A stretch of 64,000 nt of DNA from contig JAUSFE010000140.1 of assembly GCA_030649945.1 (NCBI GenBank), positions 1-64,000 of the forward strand, read 5' to 3'. Positions 1 through 8,937 of this stretch are shown here, one piece after another; positions within the stretch are counted from its first letter, which is position 1, and every line of letters begins with the position of its first letter. The translations under genes were made by a program, and so were the position numbers. The notes under the pieces were generated by a model that was not told where the DNA came from, did not search any database, and worked only from the letters and a program-made list of their open reading frames with translations. The stretch comes from Dehalococcoidia bacterium (GTDB lineage Bacteria > Chloroflexota > Dehalococcoidia > SM23-28-2 > RBG-16-64-32).

Positions 1-147
1 GCCACGGTGCTGCGGGACTGGAAGGACTTCGTGACCTTCTTCGACTTCCCGCAAGAGCACTGGCTGCATCTGCGGACGACGAACGCCATCGAGTCCGTGT
101 TCGCCGGTGTGCGTTTGCGGACCAACGTGGCCAAGCGCATGCAAGAT
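1..147 (+). pseudogene. IS256 (Mutator) family transposase, C-terminal fragment
   Basis: The frame is open from the first base and reads the C-terminal signature of IS256/Mutator transposases (WLHLRTTNAIES followed by a VRLRTNV-like run). Homology stops after about 49 codons, near base 147, where full-length members continue for some 50 more residues with a KLLESA-type tail. The frame then runs on as non-homologous sequence across the nagA 3' end. The 5' part lies outside the window. No terminal inverted repeat is visible. This looks like a dead remnant next to a 47-bp interspersed repeat. Confidence 0.8.
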
Positions 148-180
148 ACAAGGATGACAACGGCACGGCACCGCGACTCA

Positions 181-227
181 ACGTACCACGGGATGCAGCC
201 AAGGTACTTTGGAGACGGTACGCTAGC
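181..227 (+). repeat. 47-bp interspersed repeat, copy A
   Basis: Begins ACGTACCACGGGAT and ends GACGGTACGCTAGC. It matches the minus strand of 36327-36373 at about 41 of 47 positions, and the differences are mostly transitions. It abuts the transposase remnant and supplies the nagA stop codon (TAG at 225-223). Confidence 0.7.
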
Positions 228-1386
228 GGCCGGGCCGCTGGTAGACCAGGTTGCCGGCGACCCAGGTCATAGCCACTCCCAGACTGCCGTCCAGCGCGAC
301 GACGTCCGCCTCCCACCCGGGCTGGATAGCGCCCTTGCGCTGAGAGACGCCCAGCACGCGGGCCGGCACCGCGGACGCCATCCGCAGCGCCTGGGCCGGC
401 TCCGCACAGCCCCATTCGATGACGCAGCGCACAAGTTGGTCCATCGTGGCCGCGCTGCCGGCGATTGTGCCGTCCGGCAGCAGCATCCGCCCGTCTTCCA
501 GCCGCGCCTCCTGCGAACCGATGCGGAACGTGCCGGCGGACAGGCCGGCCGGGGCGACGGCGTCGCTCACCAGGACGGTGCGGTCCGCGCCGAACGCCCG
601 GATCAGCAGCCGGACGGTGGTGGGATGCAGGTGCACGCCGTCGGCGATCACTTCTATGGTTGCCTGCGGGCAGTCCAGCGCCGCCCCCAGGGGGCCCGGG
701 TCTCGCTGGTGCCACGGGCGCATGGCGTTCCAGGCGTGCGTCACGTGCGTGGCGCCGGCCTGGAATGCCTTGACCGCGGTGGCGTAGCCGGCGTCCGTGT
801 GGCCCACCGCCACCGTCGCGCCGCGCGCGACCGCCGTGCGCACCAGACGGTCGGCGCCGGGGAGCTCCGGCGCGATGGTGACCAGGCGCAGCAGCCCGTT
901 GGCGGCCTGCAGCAGCCCGTCCAGCGTCCTGGGGTCCGGCGGCAGGGGCCAGCTGTCTGGCAGCGCGCCCCGCCGCTCGTGGCTCACGAACGGGCCCTCC
1001 AGGTGAATGCCCAGCAGGTTCGCGCCGCCTGCCACCGGCCCCGCCGCCAGGGTGACCGCCCTCATGTAGTCCAGCGCCACTTCCAGGTCCGGCGCGCAGA
1101 TGGACGCCAGGAATGATGTGACGCCGTACGCAACCGCCCAGCGGGCGTACGAGCGGATCTCGTCCGGGTCGGGCGTCGCCAGGGAGAAGCCGCCGCCGCC
1201 GTGCACGTGCAGGTCTATGAAGCCGGGGGCCAGCGTCAGGCCGCTCGCATCGATCAGCTCAGCGCCGGTGACCGCGGATATGCCCGCTGACACCTCCCGG
1301 ATGACGCCGCCGTCAATCAGGATGTCTCCCCGCTCCATCTGGCCGTCCGGCCGGAGCACGTTTCCGCCTTGGATCAGCGTCGGCAT
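223..1386 (-). CDS. nagA: N-acetylglucosamine-6-phosphate deacetylase
   Basis: Amidohydrolase-fold enzyme (387 aa, normal family length) that removes acetate from GlcNAc-6-phosphate in the cytoplasm, feeding amino-sugar catabolism or wall recycling. Visible motifs in order: HVHGGGG metal-ligand loop, HLEGPF, GHTDAGY, THAWNAMRP (substrate/metal His), DGVHLHP, and LVSDA carrying the catalytic Asp. It starts at ATG 1386. No nagB or PTS gene is adjacent; the divergent neighbour is a PHP hydrolase and a GH38 mannosidase lies 2.4 kb away, so a glycan-degradation neighbourhood is plausible. The last codons overlap the 47-bp repeat, so the extreme C-terminus may have been altered. Confidence 0.9.
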   Translation of the reverse strand: MPTLIQGGNVLRPDGQMERGDILIDGGVIREVSAGISAVTGAELIDASGLTLAPGFIDLHVHGGGGFSLATPDPDEIRSYARWAVAYGVTSFLASICAPDLEVALDYMRAVTLAAGPVAGGANLLGIHLEGPFVSHERRGALPDSWPLPPDPRTLDGLLQAANGLLRLVTIAPELPGADRLVRTAVARGATVAVGHTDAGYATAVKAFQAGATHVTHAWNAMRPWHQRDPGPLGAALDCPQATIEVIADGVHLHPTTVRLLIRAFGADRTVLVSDAVAPAGLSAGTFRIGSQEARLEDGRMLLPDGTIAGSAATMDQLVRCVIEWGCAEPAQALRMASAVPARVLGVSQRKGAIQPGWEADVVALDGSLGVAMTWVAGNLVYQRPGR

Positions 1387-1517
1387 CGCGGCCTTAGCAT
1401 ACTACGCTCGGCGCTCGTGACACCCGCCGCAGCCCGTTCCGGCGGGGCCAACCCTGTGATACACTGGCGTCACTCCGCTGAAGCCAGCCGGAAGGACCTG
1501 GGAGGAGACCGCAGCCC

Positions 1518-2993
1518 TTGGAGCAGAAGGCCCGCCTGCAGGGCCGCATCACGGAGGAGCAGGTAAGGCGCAGCCCGTTCCTGTACCTGCCGTTCCCCGT
1601 ACCCCCGCGTACGCGCCGGGTCCACGTCTCGTACGATTACTCCGACCCGGTGACGGCGCCCTTCGGCCTCGGCCCCGGCAACACGGTCGATATCGGCATC
1701 TTCGACTCCCGCGGCCACGACTTCCTGGAGGCGCCCGGCTTCCGCGGCTGGAGCGGCACCTCCAAGCGCGAGTTCTTCCTGGCCCCGCACGAGGCCACGC
1801 CCGGCTACATCCGCGGGCCGCTTTTCCCGGGCGAGTGGAACGTGATCCTGGGGGTGGACCGCATCGAGCCCCACGGCGCCCGCTACGAGGTCAACATCAC
1901 CCTGGACGTGGCCGAAGACGATGCGCCTGCCTGGCCGGTAGGCAGGCCGGACGGGCCGCAGGCAGGGGCGCGCCCGGTGCCCGGCGGCGGGCCCGCACCC
2001 ACGCGGCGCACGGCCGGGGGCGAGGCGCGCTGGCTGAAGGGCGACCTGCACTGTCACACGCTGCACTCCGACGGCCTCAACTCCGTCCAGGAGCTGGTCG
2101 TGAATGCCGTGGAGCAGGGGCTCGACTTCCTCGCCGTGACTGACCACAACACCAACACTCACCACGAGGAGCTGGACCAGCTCTCCCACATGCCCATCAC
2201 GCTGATCCCGGGCGAGGAGATCACCACCTACTGGGGCCACGCCAACATGTGGGGCCTGCGCGAGTGGATAGAGTACCGCTGCGCCGATGAAGAGTCCATC
2301 GCGGCCGTGCGGCGCTACGTCCTCCAGCAGGGCGGGCTGATCTCCGTGAACCATCCCAAGTCCGTGGGGCCGCCGTGGCTCTTCCAGGGCTGGGAGGGCT
2401 ACCCGTGCATGGAGGTCTGGCAGGCCCCCTGGCGCTTCTACAACTGGGAGTCGCTGGAGCGCTGGGACGCCCTGCTGCGCCGCGGCGATCGCGTCATCGC
2501 CGTCGGCGGGTCGGACACGCACTCCATCCCGCCGGCGCCCCCCCGCCACCCGCACGGCCTCGCGAACCCCACCACCTGGGTCTACGCACAGGGCGAGCCG
2601 TCTGAGGAGAGCGTCCTGGACGCCATCCGCCGGGGCCACGTCTTCATCAGCGACGCGCCCAACGGCTCGCACCTGATCCTCACGGCGGACGGGGACGGGG
2701 ATGGCGGCTTCGAGAAGATGATGGGGGACACGGTGGAGGCCCAGGAGGGCCGGCGTGTCGCCTTCCGGGTGCAGGTGCACGGCGGCCTGGACCGCCGCCT
2801 CTGGCTCATCTGCGACGGCGAGCCGCTGGACATCATTCCCCTGGACGCAGTCGATACGGACTTCCGCTTCTCGCTGGAGATCTCCGGCCGCGGCTACGTG
2901 CGCGCGGAGCTGCGCGGCCACCGCGGCCGCCCCGAGCGCGGGGAAGTGGTGTGGGCGATGACGAACCCGATATGGCTGCGGGTAGTGGAGTAG
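1518..2993 (+). CDS. CehA/McbA-type PHP metallohydrolase
   Basis: A 491-aa protein with an N-terminal beta-rich region (about residues 1-165) and a PHP-type catalytic domain starting with DLHCHTLHSDG near residue 176, then AVTDHNTNT, PGEEITT and VGGSDTHS, the usual metal-binding His/Asp/Glu clusters. This architecture matches the CehA/McbA family of metal-dependent esterases/phosphoesterases; the substrate cannot be told. The start is TTG at 1518 because GGAGGAG lies 10 bases upstream at 1501-1507 and no ATG fits. A CCTGCCT/AGGCAGG palindrome (about 1926-1946) lies in frame in a Pro/Gly-rich linker. Divergent from nagA. Confidence 0.8.
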   Translation: MEQKARLQGRITEEQVRRSPFLYLPFPVPPRTRRVHVSYDYSDPVTAPFGLGPGNTVDIGIFDSRGHDFLEAPGFRGWSGTSKREFFLAPHEATPGYIRGPLFPGEWNVILGVDRIEPHGARYEVNITLDVAEDDAPAWPVGRPDGPQAGARPVPGGGPAPTRRTAGGEARWLKGDLHCHTLHSDGLNSVQELVVNAVEQGLDFLAVTDHNTNTHHEELDQLSHMPITLIPGEEITTYWGHANMWGLREWIEYRCADEESIAAVRRYVLQQGGLISVNHPKSVGPPWLFQGWEGYPCMEVWQAPWRFYNWESLERWDALLRRGDRVIAVGGSDTHSIPPAPPRHPHGLANPTTWVYAQGEPSEESVLDAIRRGHVFISDAPNGSHLILTADGDGDGGFEKMMGDTVEAQEGRRVAFRVQVHGGLDRRLWLICDGEPLDIIPLDAVDTDFRFSLEISGRGYVRAELRGHRGRPERGEVVWAMTNPIWLRVVE

Positions 2994-2997
2994 TTGT

Positions 2998-3193
2998 GTC
3001 CTGGAAGACCACAAAGGCACAAAGACACAAAGATCTTGATTAGATGAAATCCTGGAAGACAACGATAGCTAGATGAACTCCTGTAGGACCACGAAGGCAC
3101 TGAGACAAAGTTCACCTATTCTTCGTGTCTTTGTGTCTTCGTGGTAAAAGCTCGGTGCAGGAAGACAACGAAGGCGTTGAGGCGCAAGAATTC
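2998..3193. repeat. Left inverted-repeat array of GxxExxY cassette
   Basis: Degenerate copies of a unit resembling GGAAGACCACGAAGGCAC-AAAGACAC occur at about 2998-3031, 3050-3070 and 3085-3110. They are followed at 3120-3145 by the inverted form CTTCGTGTCTTTGTGTCTTC, so the array can fold into a long hairpin. Another direct-sense copy (GGAAGACAACGAAGGC) lies just ahead of the GxxExxY start codon. Confidence 0.75.
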
Positions 3194-3598
3194 ATGAGAA
3201 CAGCCATGGAACATCTGCCGCTGCCCGGCGAAACGGAGAGACTGGCATCCGAGATCGTGGACGCCGCGTACAAGGTGCATGCTGCGCTTGGGCCGGGGCT
3301 GATGGAATCCGTTTACGAGGCGTGCGTCTGCCATGAGTTGAGAAAGCGGCAGATGCCTTTCCAGACCCAGGTCAGTCTGCCCATCGTGTATGACGGCCTG
3401 CGGCTGCAGGCTGGCCTCCGGCTGGACCTGCTCGTGGACAAGTCCGTCATCGTCGAACTCAAGGCCGTCGAGCAGATGCACCCCATCTTCCAGGCGCAAC
3501 TGCTGACGTACCTGAAGCTAACCGGGATAAGACTGGGCCTGCTAATCAACTTCAACGTGCCGGTCATCAAGGATGGAATCAAACGAATAGTCCTGTAA
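3194..3598 (+). CDS. GxxExxY family protein
   Basis: A 134-aa protein with the family-defining GLMESVY motif near residue 37 and a following RLDLLVD...VIVELKA stretch, the PD-(D/E)XK nuclease-like D-x(n)-ELK arrangement. The biochemical role of this widespread orphan family is unproven. I chose ATG 3194 (or ATG 3206); an upstream GTG at 3125 would translate the flanking repeat. The gene sits alone between inverted arrays of the same sequence (2998-3193 and 3599-3744), which suggests a cassette rather than an operon member. Confidence 0.85.
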   Translation: MRTAMEHLPLPGETERLASEIVDAAYKVHAALGPGLMESVYEACVCHELRKRQMPFQTQVSLPIVYDGLRLQAGLRLDLLVDKSVIVELKAVEQMHPIFQAQLLTYLKLTGIRLGLLINFNVPVIKDGIKRIVL

Positions 3599-3744
3599 TC
3601 TTCGTGCCTTTGTGTCTTCGTGGTAACAGCTGGGTGCAGAAAGACCACCAAGGCACTAAGACACAAAGGCTTGTGGGCAGTTCATGGCGCAAAGAGTCGG
3701 ATTGACTTATTTTTCGTGCCTTTGTGCCTTCGTGGTAATTTAAC
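3599..3744. repeat. Right inverted-repeat array of GxxExxY cassette
   Basis: Carries CTTCGTGCCTTTGTGTCTTC (from 3601), an inverted copy at 3642-3668 (ACCACCAAGGCACTAAGACA), and a third copy at 3713-3738 (TTCGTGCCTTTGTGCCTTCG). The last copy ends only a few bases before the GH38 ATG, leaving no recognisable ribosome-binding site. Confidence 0.75.
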
Positions 3745-6357
3745 ATGACATCTGAAGTAAAGCGCACCTTCGTCGTCGTCTCCCACACCCACTGGGACCG
3801 CGAGTGGTACCAGCCGTTCGAGGAATTCCGCACGCGCCTGGTGCGTATGATGGACGCCCTGCTGGACCTGTTCGACAGCGACCCCGAGTACCGCCACTTC
3901 GTCCTGGACGGCCAGACGGTGCCGCTGGACGACTACCTGGAGGTGCGCCCGGACCGCCGTGCGGACATCCAGCGGCTCGTGCGGGAGGGCCGCCTGCTGG
4001 CGGGGCCCAACTACATCCTGCCCGACGAGTTCCTGATCGGCGCCGAGGCCTGGGTGCGCAACCTCATGGTCGGCATCCGCTCGGCGCGCGCCTATGGGCG
4101 GGCGATGATGGTGGGCTACTCGCCGGACGCCTTCGGCCACATCGCGCACCTGCCCGCCATCCTGCGCGGCTTCGGCATCGACTCCGTCCTCATCTGGCGC
4201 GGCGTCGGCCGCGAGGCGACGACCTCCGAATTCCGCTGGGCCGCGCCCGACGGCTCCGAGGTGCTGGCCATCCACTTCCCTTACGGCTACGGCCTGATGG
4301 CCGCGCTGCCCGAGGAGAGAGAGGCGCTGGCGGCCGGCCTGAAGGTGGTGCGCGGCCTGCTGGAGCCGCTGGCTACCACCCGCTTCGTGCTCATCCCCAA
4401 CGGCACGGACCATCTGCCGGCGCACACCGGCCTCTCGCGCGTCATCCGCCTGGCCAACGAACTGCTGGACGGCAGCGCGATGGTTCACGGCGACTATCCG
4501 CTGCTCGTCGAGTCGATCAAGAAGGAGCTGGGCGCCCGCTACGATGCGCTGCCCCTCCTGACCGGCGAGTTCCGCAACAGCCAGCGCTCCAACATCCTGC
4601 CGGGCGTCCTCTCCACGCGCATGTGGGCGAAGCAGCGCTACCAGGAGTGCGAGGACCTGCTCGCCCGCTACACCGAGCCCGCCGTCGCCTGGTCGCAGCT
4701 CCTGGGCGCCGCCGCCGGGGCCGCTGCCCGCAAGGCGGCGTCTGACCGGGGGCTCCTTCTTCACGCCTGGAAGCTCCTTCTCCAGAACGGCCCGCATGAC
4801 TCCGTCACCGGCTGCTCGGTGGACGCCGTCTACGATGACGTGCGCCTGCGCTTCAACCGCTGCCAGCAGACCGCCCAGACGCTGCTTCTGGAGGCGCAGC
4901 GCCACATCGCCACGCTGGCCGCGCCGCAGGGCCAGAGCAGCGTCGCCGTCTTCAACCCGGAGCACGGCCCACGCACGGACTTCTGCACCGTGCGGCTGCC
5001 CGCCGACGGCGCGAAGCTGCCCGCCAGACTCGTGGACAGCGCCGGCCGCGAGACGCCGGTCCAGCTGACAGAGCGCGGAGGCTACTCGCCTCGTGACCCC
5101 CGCGAGCGGGTGACCGCTGCGTTCGTGGCGCCGGACGTCCCCGGGTTCGGCTACAGGGTCTACCGTGTCGAATACGCGGAGCCGGCCGTCGGCCCCCGGG
5201 CGGGAAAGGGCAGCGCCATCGAAAACGAGTACTTCCGCGTGGAGGCCGGCGCTCAGGACGGCACTCTCACAGTGACGGACAAGCGCAGCGGCGTCGTGCT
5301 GTCCGCCCTGAACCGCTTCGTGGACGGCGGCGAGCGCGGCGACGAGTACACCTACTGTCCGCCCGAGCAGGACTTCTTCGTAGACCAGCCGGCGGCGCCA
5401 CCGTCCATTCGCATCCTGGAGGACGGTCCCGTGCGTTGGACGCTGGAGGTGAGCATGGCCTACTCGCTGCCCGCCGGGCTGAGCGAGGACCGCCAGGCGC
5501 GCGCCGATGGCCGGGTGGACTGCGAGATCGTGAGCCGCGTCAGCCTGTACCCGGGCATCGCCCGTATCGATATCGAGACAGAGGTGGACAACCGCGCCGG
5601 GGACCACCGCCTGCGCGTCCACTTCCCGTCCGGCCTCGCCGCGGACCACTCCTGCGCGGAGCAGCACTTCGGCGTCGTGCAGCGGCCCGTGGGCCTGCCG
5701 GAGTACGACGGCACGTGGATGGAGACGCCCATGCCGATGCACCCGCAGAAGACGTTCGTGGACGTGAGCGACGGCGGGCGCGGCCTGATGATCGCCAACC
5801 GGGGCCTGCCCGACTACGAGGCGCTGCGGGAGAACCGCGGCACGGTGACCATAGCGCTCACGCTCCTGCGCTGCGTCGGCTGGCTCTCCCGGGGCGACCT
5901 GACGACGCGCAGACAGCACGCCGGCCCGGCCCCCATGACCCCCGGCGCCCAGATGATCGGCCGCTGGAGCTTCCACTACTCCCTCATCCCGCACACCGGC
6001 GGCTGGGAGAACGCCTGCGCCGAAGCCCACCGCTTCGCGCGGCCGCTGCGTGCGCTGTCCACTCTGCACGGCGCCGGCGCACTGCCTCCCGAGGGCGCGT
6101 TGGTGTCGGTTGAGCCCACCGCCGCCATCGTCTCCGCCATCAAGCCGGCCGAGGAAGGCGACGGCGTGGTCGTGCGGCTCTACAACATCTCGCCGGAAGC
6201 CATCACCGCCCGCCTGCGGCTGAACGCCCCCTATGCGGGCGTCGAGCGCGTTGACCTGAACGAGGAGCACCCGCAGCCGGTGTCAGTGCATGACGGCGGG
6301 GTGCAGCTGCCCCTGCGCACCAACGAGATCGTCTCCGTCAAGTTCAAGTGGGCCTGA
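3745..6357 (+). CDS. Glycoside hydrolase family 38 alpha-mannosidase
   Basis: An 870-aa retaining alpha-mannosidase. HTHWDREW (residues about 14-21) is the N-terminal zinc-site signature of GH38. GYSPDAFGH contains the likely nucleophile Asp128, and LIPNGTDH and HDSVTGCS are further conserved segments. The middle helical domain and C-terminal beta-sandwich (residues about 400-870) are present, so it is full length. No signal peptide is seen, so it probably acts in the cytoplasm on short mannosides. The start at ATG 3745 directly follows repeat sequence without a Shine-Dalgarno site, suggesting the repeat replaced the native leader. A long antisense open frame across it is a codon-composition shadow. 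Confidence 0.9.
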   Translation: MTSEVKRTFVVVSHTHWDREWYQPFEEFRTRLVRMMDALLDLFDSDPEYRHFVLDGQTVPLDDYLEVRPDRRADIQRLVREGRLLAGPNYILPDEFLIGAEAWVRNLMVGIRSARAYGRAMMVGYSPDAFGHIAHLPAILRGFGIDSVLIWRGVGREATTSEFRWAAPDGSEVLAIHFPYGYGLMAALPEEREALAAGLKVVRGLLEPLATTRFVLIPNGTDHLPAHTGLSRVIRLANELLDGSAMVHGDYPLLVESIKKELGARYDALPLLTGEFRNSQRSNILPGVLSTRMWAKQRYQECEDLLARYTEPAVAWSQLLGAAAGAAARKAASDRGLLLHAWKLLLQNGPHDSVTGCSVDAVYDDVRLRFNRCQQTAQTLLLEAQRHIATLAAPQGQSSVAVFNPEHGPRTDFCTVRLPADGAKLPARLVDSAGRETPVQLTERGGYSPRDPRERVTAAFVAPDVPGFGYRVYRVEYAEPAVGPRAGKGSAIENEYFRVEAGAQDGTLTVTDKRSGVVLSALNRFVDGGERGDEYTYCPPEQDFFVDQPAAPPSIRILEDGPVRWTLEVSMAYSLPAGLSEDRQARADGRVDCEIVSRVSLYPGIARIDIETEVDNRAGDHRLRVHFPSGLAADHSCAEQHFGVVQRPVGLPEYDGTWMETPMPMHPQKTFVDVSDGGRGLMIANRGLPDYEALRENRGTVTIALTLLRCVGWLSRGDLTTRRQHAGPAPMTPGAQMIGRWSFHYSLIPHTGGWENACAEAHRFARPLRALSTLHGAGALPPEGALVSVEPTAAIVSAIKPAEEGDGVVVRLYNISPEAITARLRLNAPYAGVERVDLNEEHPQPVSVHDGGVQLPLRTNEIVSVKFKWA

Positions 6358-6376
6358 ACCTCATGGCCGGTGTACT

Positions 6377-6409
6377 CCGCTCATGGTACGAGTGCCTCAC
6401 CATGAGCGG
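6377..6409 (+). repeat. CCGCTC...GAGCGG hairpin repeat, ATGGT-stem variant
   Basis: CCGCTCATGGT pairs perfectly with ACCATGAGCGG around the 11-base loop ACGAGTGCCTC. It is one of five copies in the window. It lies after the GH38 stop and could also act in transcript 3' ends, but there is no U-tract. Confidence 0.8.
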
Positions 6410-6483
6410 GAAGACGCCGCTGTGCAGTGTCGCGCTTCGCAGCGCCGGCGCTCCCGATGAGGTGACGCCTGTGCCCTGCCCGC

Positions 6484-7494
6484 ATGAGCGTTGAGAGGGC
6501 GACCCCGCCGGGCCTCATTGTGCGCGAGGCAACTGCCGCAGACAACGATCGCCTGATCGCGCTCGAACTGGAGTGCCCGCTCCTCATCGGCGACGTCGAG
6601 GAGACCTTCGATCGCTCCCCGGATTTCTTTGCCTGTCACCGCCAGCAGGGAGAGTATCGCGTCGTGCTCGGCGAACTGGAGGGTCGCGTGGTTGGGGTGA
6701 TGGCGGGCGTCATCCAGACGCCGGTGGTTCAGGGGCAGCCGCACCGCCTCGTCTACATCCAGCAGGCCCGCGTGCATCCCGATTTGCGTGGCTGGGGGAT
6801 AGCGTGGGTGATGGCGAGAGACCTCTTCACGTGGGCGGGAGAACGAGGCGCCGAAGGGCCGTACTACCTGATCGCACCGGAGAACAAGCCGTCGCTGACG
6901 TTCGTCGAGCGGGGCGGCGGGCGCTGGCCGGTGGACGGGACGCTGCTGGAATTCGACGTCCCGGAGTCGCAGGGGGGGCAAGCGGAGAGGATTCCGGACG
7001 GCCGGCTCGAGGAGGCCGTGCGACTGGTGAACACGACCCACGCCGGCGAGGACTTCTTCGAGCCGCTGACCCTGGAGTCGTTTGCCGCGCGGCTAAGCAG
7101 AGACAGACGGTACAGCATCGACGACCTCTACGGCACATTCGAGGGCGGCACCCTCGTTGCGGTAGGCGGCCTGTGGGACAAGGGTGCGACGACGGAGCGC
7201 ATCCACACCCAACGGACGACGGGCGTGACGACCCGGTCGAGGGGCGCTGCGGTCGCGGACTGGGGCTGGGCAGCCGGCCGCAGGGAGGCGTTCGCGGAGC
7301 TCCTGCGCGGCCTGGCCGCCGCCGCGCGCGCGTTGGGGCGGTCAACGCTGGCGATCTGCGAGCCTGCGCCGGGGGCGCTTCCAGACCCCGGGCTGGTGCG
7401 GCGCAGCTCGACGGCCAGTCTGTTCACACCCACAATTCAGCCCCCAGCGGCCGGGGCGATCCGCGGTCTCCACGCCGATATGCTTTACCTCTAG
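6484..7494 (+). CDS. GNAT-type N-acetyltransferase, two-domain
   Basis: A 336-aa protein. The N-terminal half is a GNAT domain (residues about 10-165): GEYRVVLGELEGRVVGVMAG forms the central strands, and ARVHPDLRGWGIAWVM matches the acetyl-CoA pyrophosphate-binding Q/RxxGxG/A loop. The C-terminal half (about 170-336) looks like a second, degenerate GNAT fold. Acceptor substrate is unknown. The short gap to the mannosidase is filled by a hairpin repeat, so the two may not be co-transcribed. Confidence 0.75.
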   Translation: MSVERATPPGLIVREATAADNDRLIALELECPLLIGDVEETFDRSPDFFACHRQQGEYRVVLGELEGRVVGVMAGVIQTPVVQGQPHRLVYIQQARVHPDLRGWGIAWVMARDLFTWAGERGAEGPYYLIAPENKPSLTFVERGGGRWPVDGTLLEFDVPESQGGQAERIPDGRLEEAVRLVNTTHAGEDFFEPLTLESFAARLSRDRRYSIDDLYGTFEGGTLVAVGGLWDKGATTERIHTQRTTGVTTRSRGAAVADWGWAAGRREAFAELLRGLAAAARALGRSTLAICEPAPGALPDPGLVRRSSTASLFTPTIQPPAAGAIRGLHADMLYL

Positions 7495-7601
7495 CGGGAG
7501 CAGATCGAAGGCAGAAACGACACCTGCTACTATGACAACACGCATCTACGGGATCATGGCGTACGGCAGCGGCGCCCCTCACGTCGTGCTGGAGCGGCGG
7601 C

Positions 7602-7630
7602 GTAGAGACGCCCCGGCGGGGCGTCTCTAC
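7602..7630. repeat. GTAGAG...CTCTAC palindrome, copy 1
   Basis: A 13-base arm GTAGAGACGCCCC pairs perfectly with GGGGCGTCTCTAC around GGC. Near-identical copies lie at 46704-46732 and 50204-50232. It sits between the GNAT and M20 genes. Confidence 0.8.
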
Positions 7631-7695
7631 GTTACGCTGTACACACACGCCGAAGGCCGGGCTTCAGCCTGGCCGGAACCCGCAAGGAGGACCGG

Positions 7696-8862
7696 ATGGG
7701 TGACATAGACATCGCCAAGGAGCGGGCCAAGCAGGCCGTCGCCGCCGCTCGCGAGGAGTTGGTCGAGATCAGCCTCGACATCCACTCCCACCCGGAGCTG
7801 GCGCTGAAGGAGGAGCGCGCGGCCGCCCTCCTCGCCGGCCGGCTGGAGGCCCGCGGCTTCGCCGTTGAGCGGGCGGCCTTCGGCATCCAGACCGCCTTCC
7901 GCGCGCGCTGGGGCGAAGGCCCCGTCACCATCGCCTACCTCTGCGAGTACGACGCCCTGCCGGAGATCGGCCACGCCTGCGGCCACAACCTCATCGCCAC
8001 AGCGGGCCTGGGCGGCGCCCTCGGCCTGAAAGCGGCCGTCTCGCCTGACGACGTGACGCTGCTCGTGCTGGGAACGCCCGCCGAGGAGGACATCGGCGGC
8101 AAGGTGATGATGATCGAGCACGGCGCCTTCGAGGGCGTGGACGTGGCGATGATGGCGCATCCCTCGCCCTTCGACATCGCCGGCCCGCCCATGTACGGCG
8201 TCGAGCAGTGCCACGTCATCTACCGCGGCCGCGCCGTCCACGCCTCCATCGCCCCGGAGGCGGGCGTCAACGCCCTGGACGGCCTGGTGCTGGCCTACCA
8301 GGCGATGGCCCAGCTCCGCCAGCACATCCGCCGCGATTCGCGCATCCACGGCATCATCACCTACGGCGGCTCCGCGCCGAACGTCGTGCCGGACCGCGCC
8401 GAGGGCACGTTCCTCGTGCGGGCGCTCCAGTTGCCGTACCTGGCCGACCTCAAGGGGCGCGTCGAGCGCTGCTTCCAGGCGGGCGCCGAAGGCAGCGGCG
8501 CCGAGCTGCAGGTGATCTGGGCCCCCTACCCTTACGCGCCCCTGAACAGCAACCAGCCGCTGGCCCAGGCCTACCGGGCGAACGCCGAGGCCCTGGGCCG
8601 CAAGTTCCTGGAAGTGCCGGTGGAGTCCACAGGCAGCTCGGACATGGGCAACGTCAGCTCGGTGGTGCCGTCCATCCACCCCACGTTCAGCATCGGCGCC
8701 TTCGCCCTCAACCACACGCCCGGCTTCACGGCGGTGGCGGCCACGGACGGCGCCCACAAGTCGATGCTGGAGGTGGCGCAGGCGCTGGCGATGACCGGCG
8801 TGGACATCGTCCTGGACCCGGAGCTGCTGCGGGCGGCGAAGGCGGCGTTCGGGGGCACGTAG
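7696..8862 (+). CDS. M20 family metallopeptidase / amidohydrolase
   Basis: A 388-aa member of the M20 aminoacylase/AbgB-like branch. Motifs: DIHSHPELALKE near the N-terminus; CEYDALPEIGHACGHN, with zinc ligands and the catalytic region; GTPAEEDIGGK, with the catalytic Glu pair; AHPSPFD; and a lid domain with RGRAVHASIAPEAG. Expected to hydrolyse an N-acyl or aminobenzoyl-type amide in the cytoplasm; the exact substrate is unknown. AAGGAGG at 7683-7689 is well spaced from ATG 7696. Confidence 0.88.
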   Translation: MGDIDIAKERAKQAVAAAREELVEISLDIHSHPELALKEERAAALLAGRLEARGFAVERAAFGIQTAFRARWGEGPVTIAYLCEYDALPEIGHACGHNLIATAGLGGALGLKAAVSPDDVTLLVLGTPAEEDIGGKVMMIEHGAFEGVDVAMMAHPSPFDIAGPPMYGVEQCHVIYRGRAVHASIAPEAGVNALDGLVLAYQAMAQLRQHIRRDSRIHGIITYGGSAPNVVPDRAEGTFLVRALQLPYLADLKGRVERCFQAGAEGSGAELQVIWAPYPYAPLNSNQPLAQAYRANAEALGRKFLEVPVESTGSSDMGNVSSVVPSIHPTFSIGAFALNHTPGFTAVAATDGAHKSMLEVAQALAMTGVDIVLDPELLRAAKAAFGGT

Positions 8863-8937
8863 GCGGCTTGACCGCGGCAGGCTCCACGCGTATGATGCCA
8901 GCCACAAGCGGGCCGCGAGTGCCCCACGGGGGGGGAG

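Noticed and set aside
1..1116. The continuous 369-codon frame through the transposase remnant and nagA 3' end.
   Set aside because: Only the first 49 codons show homology; the rest is antisense to nagA.
3682..6270. An 862-codon open frame on the minus strand opposite the mannosidase gene.
   Set aside because: It is the antisense shadow of a GC-rich gene with GH38 motifs; its product is low-complexity, Val/Ala/Arg/Gly-rich and matches no family.
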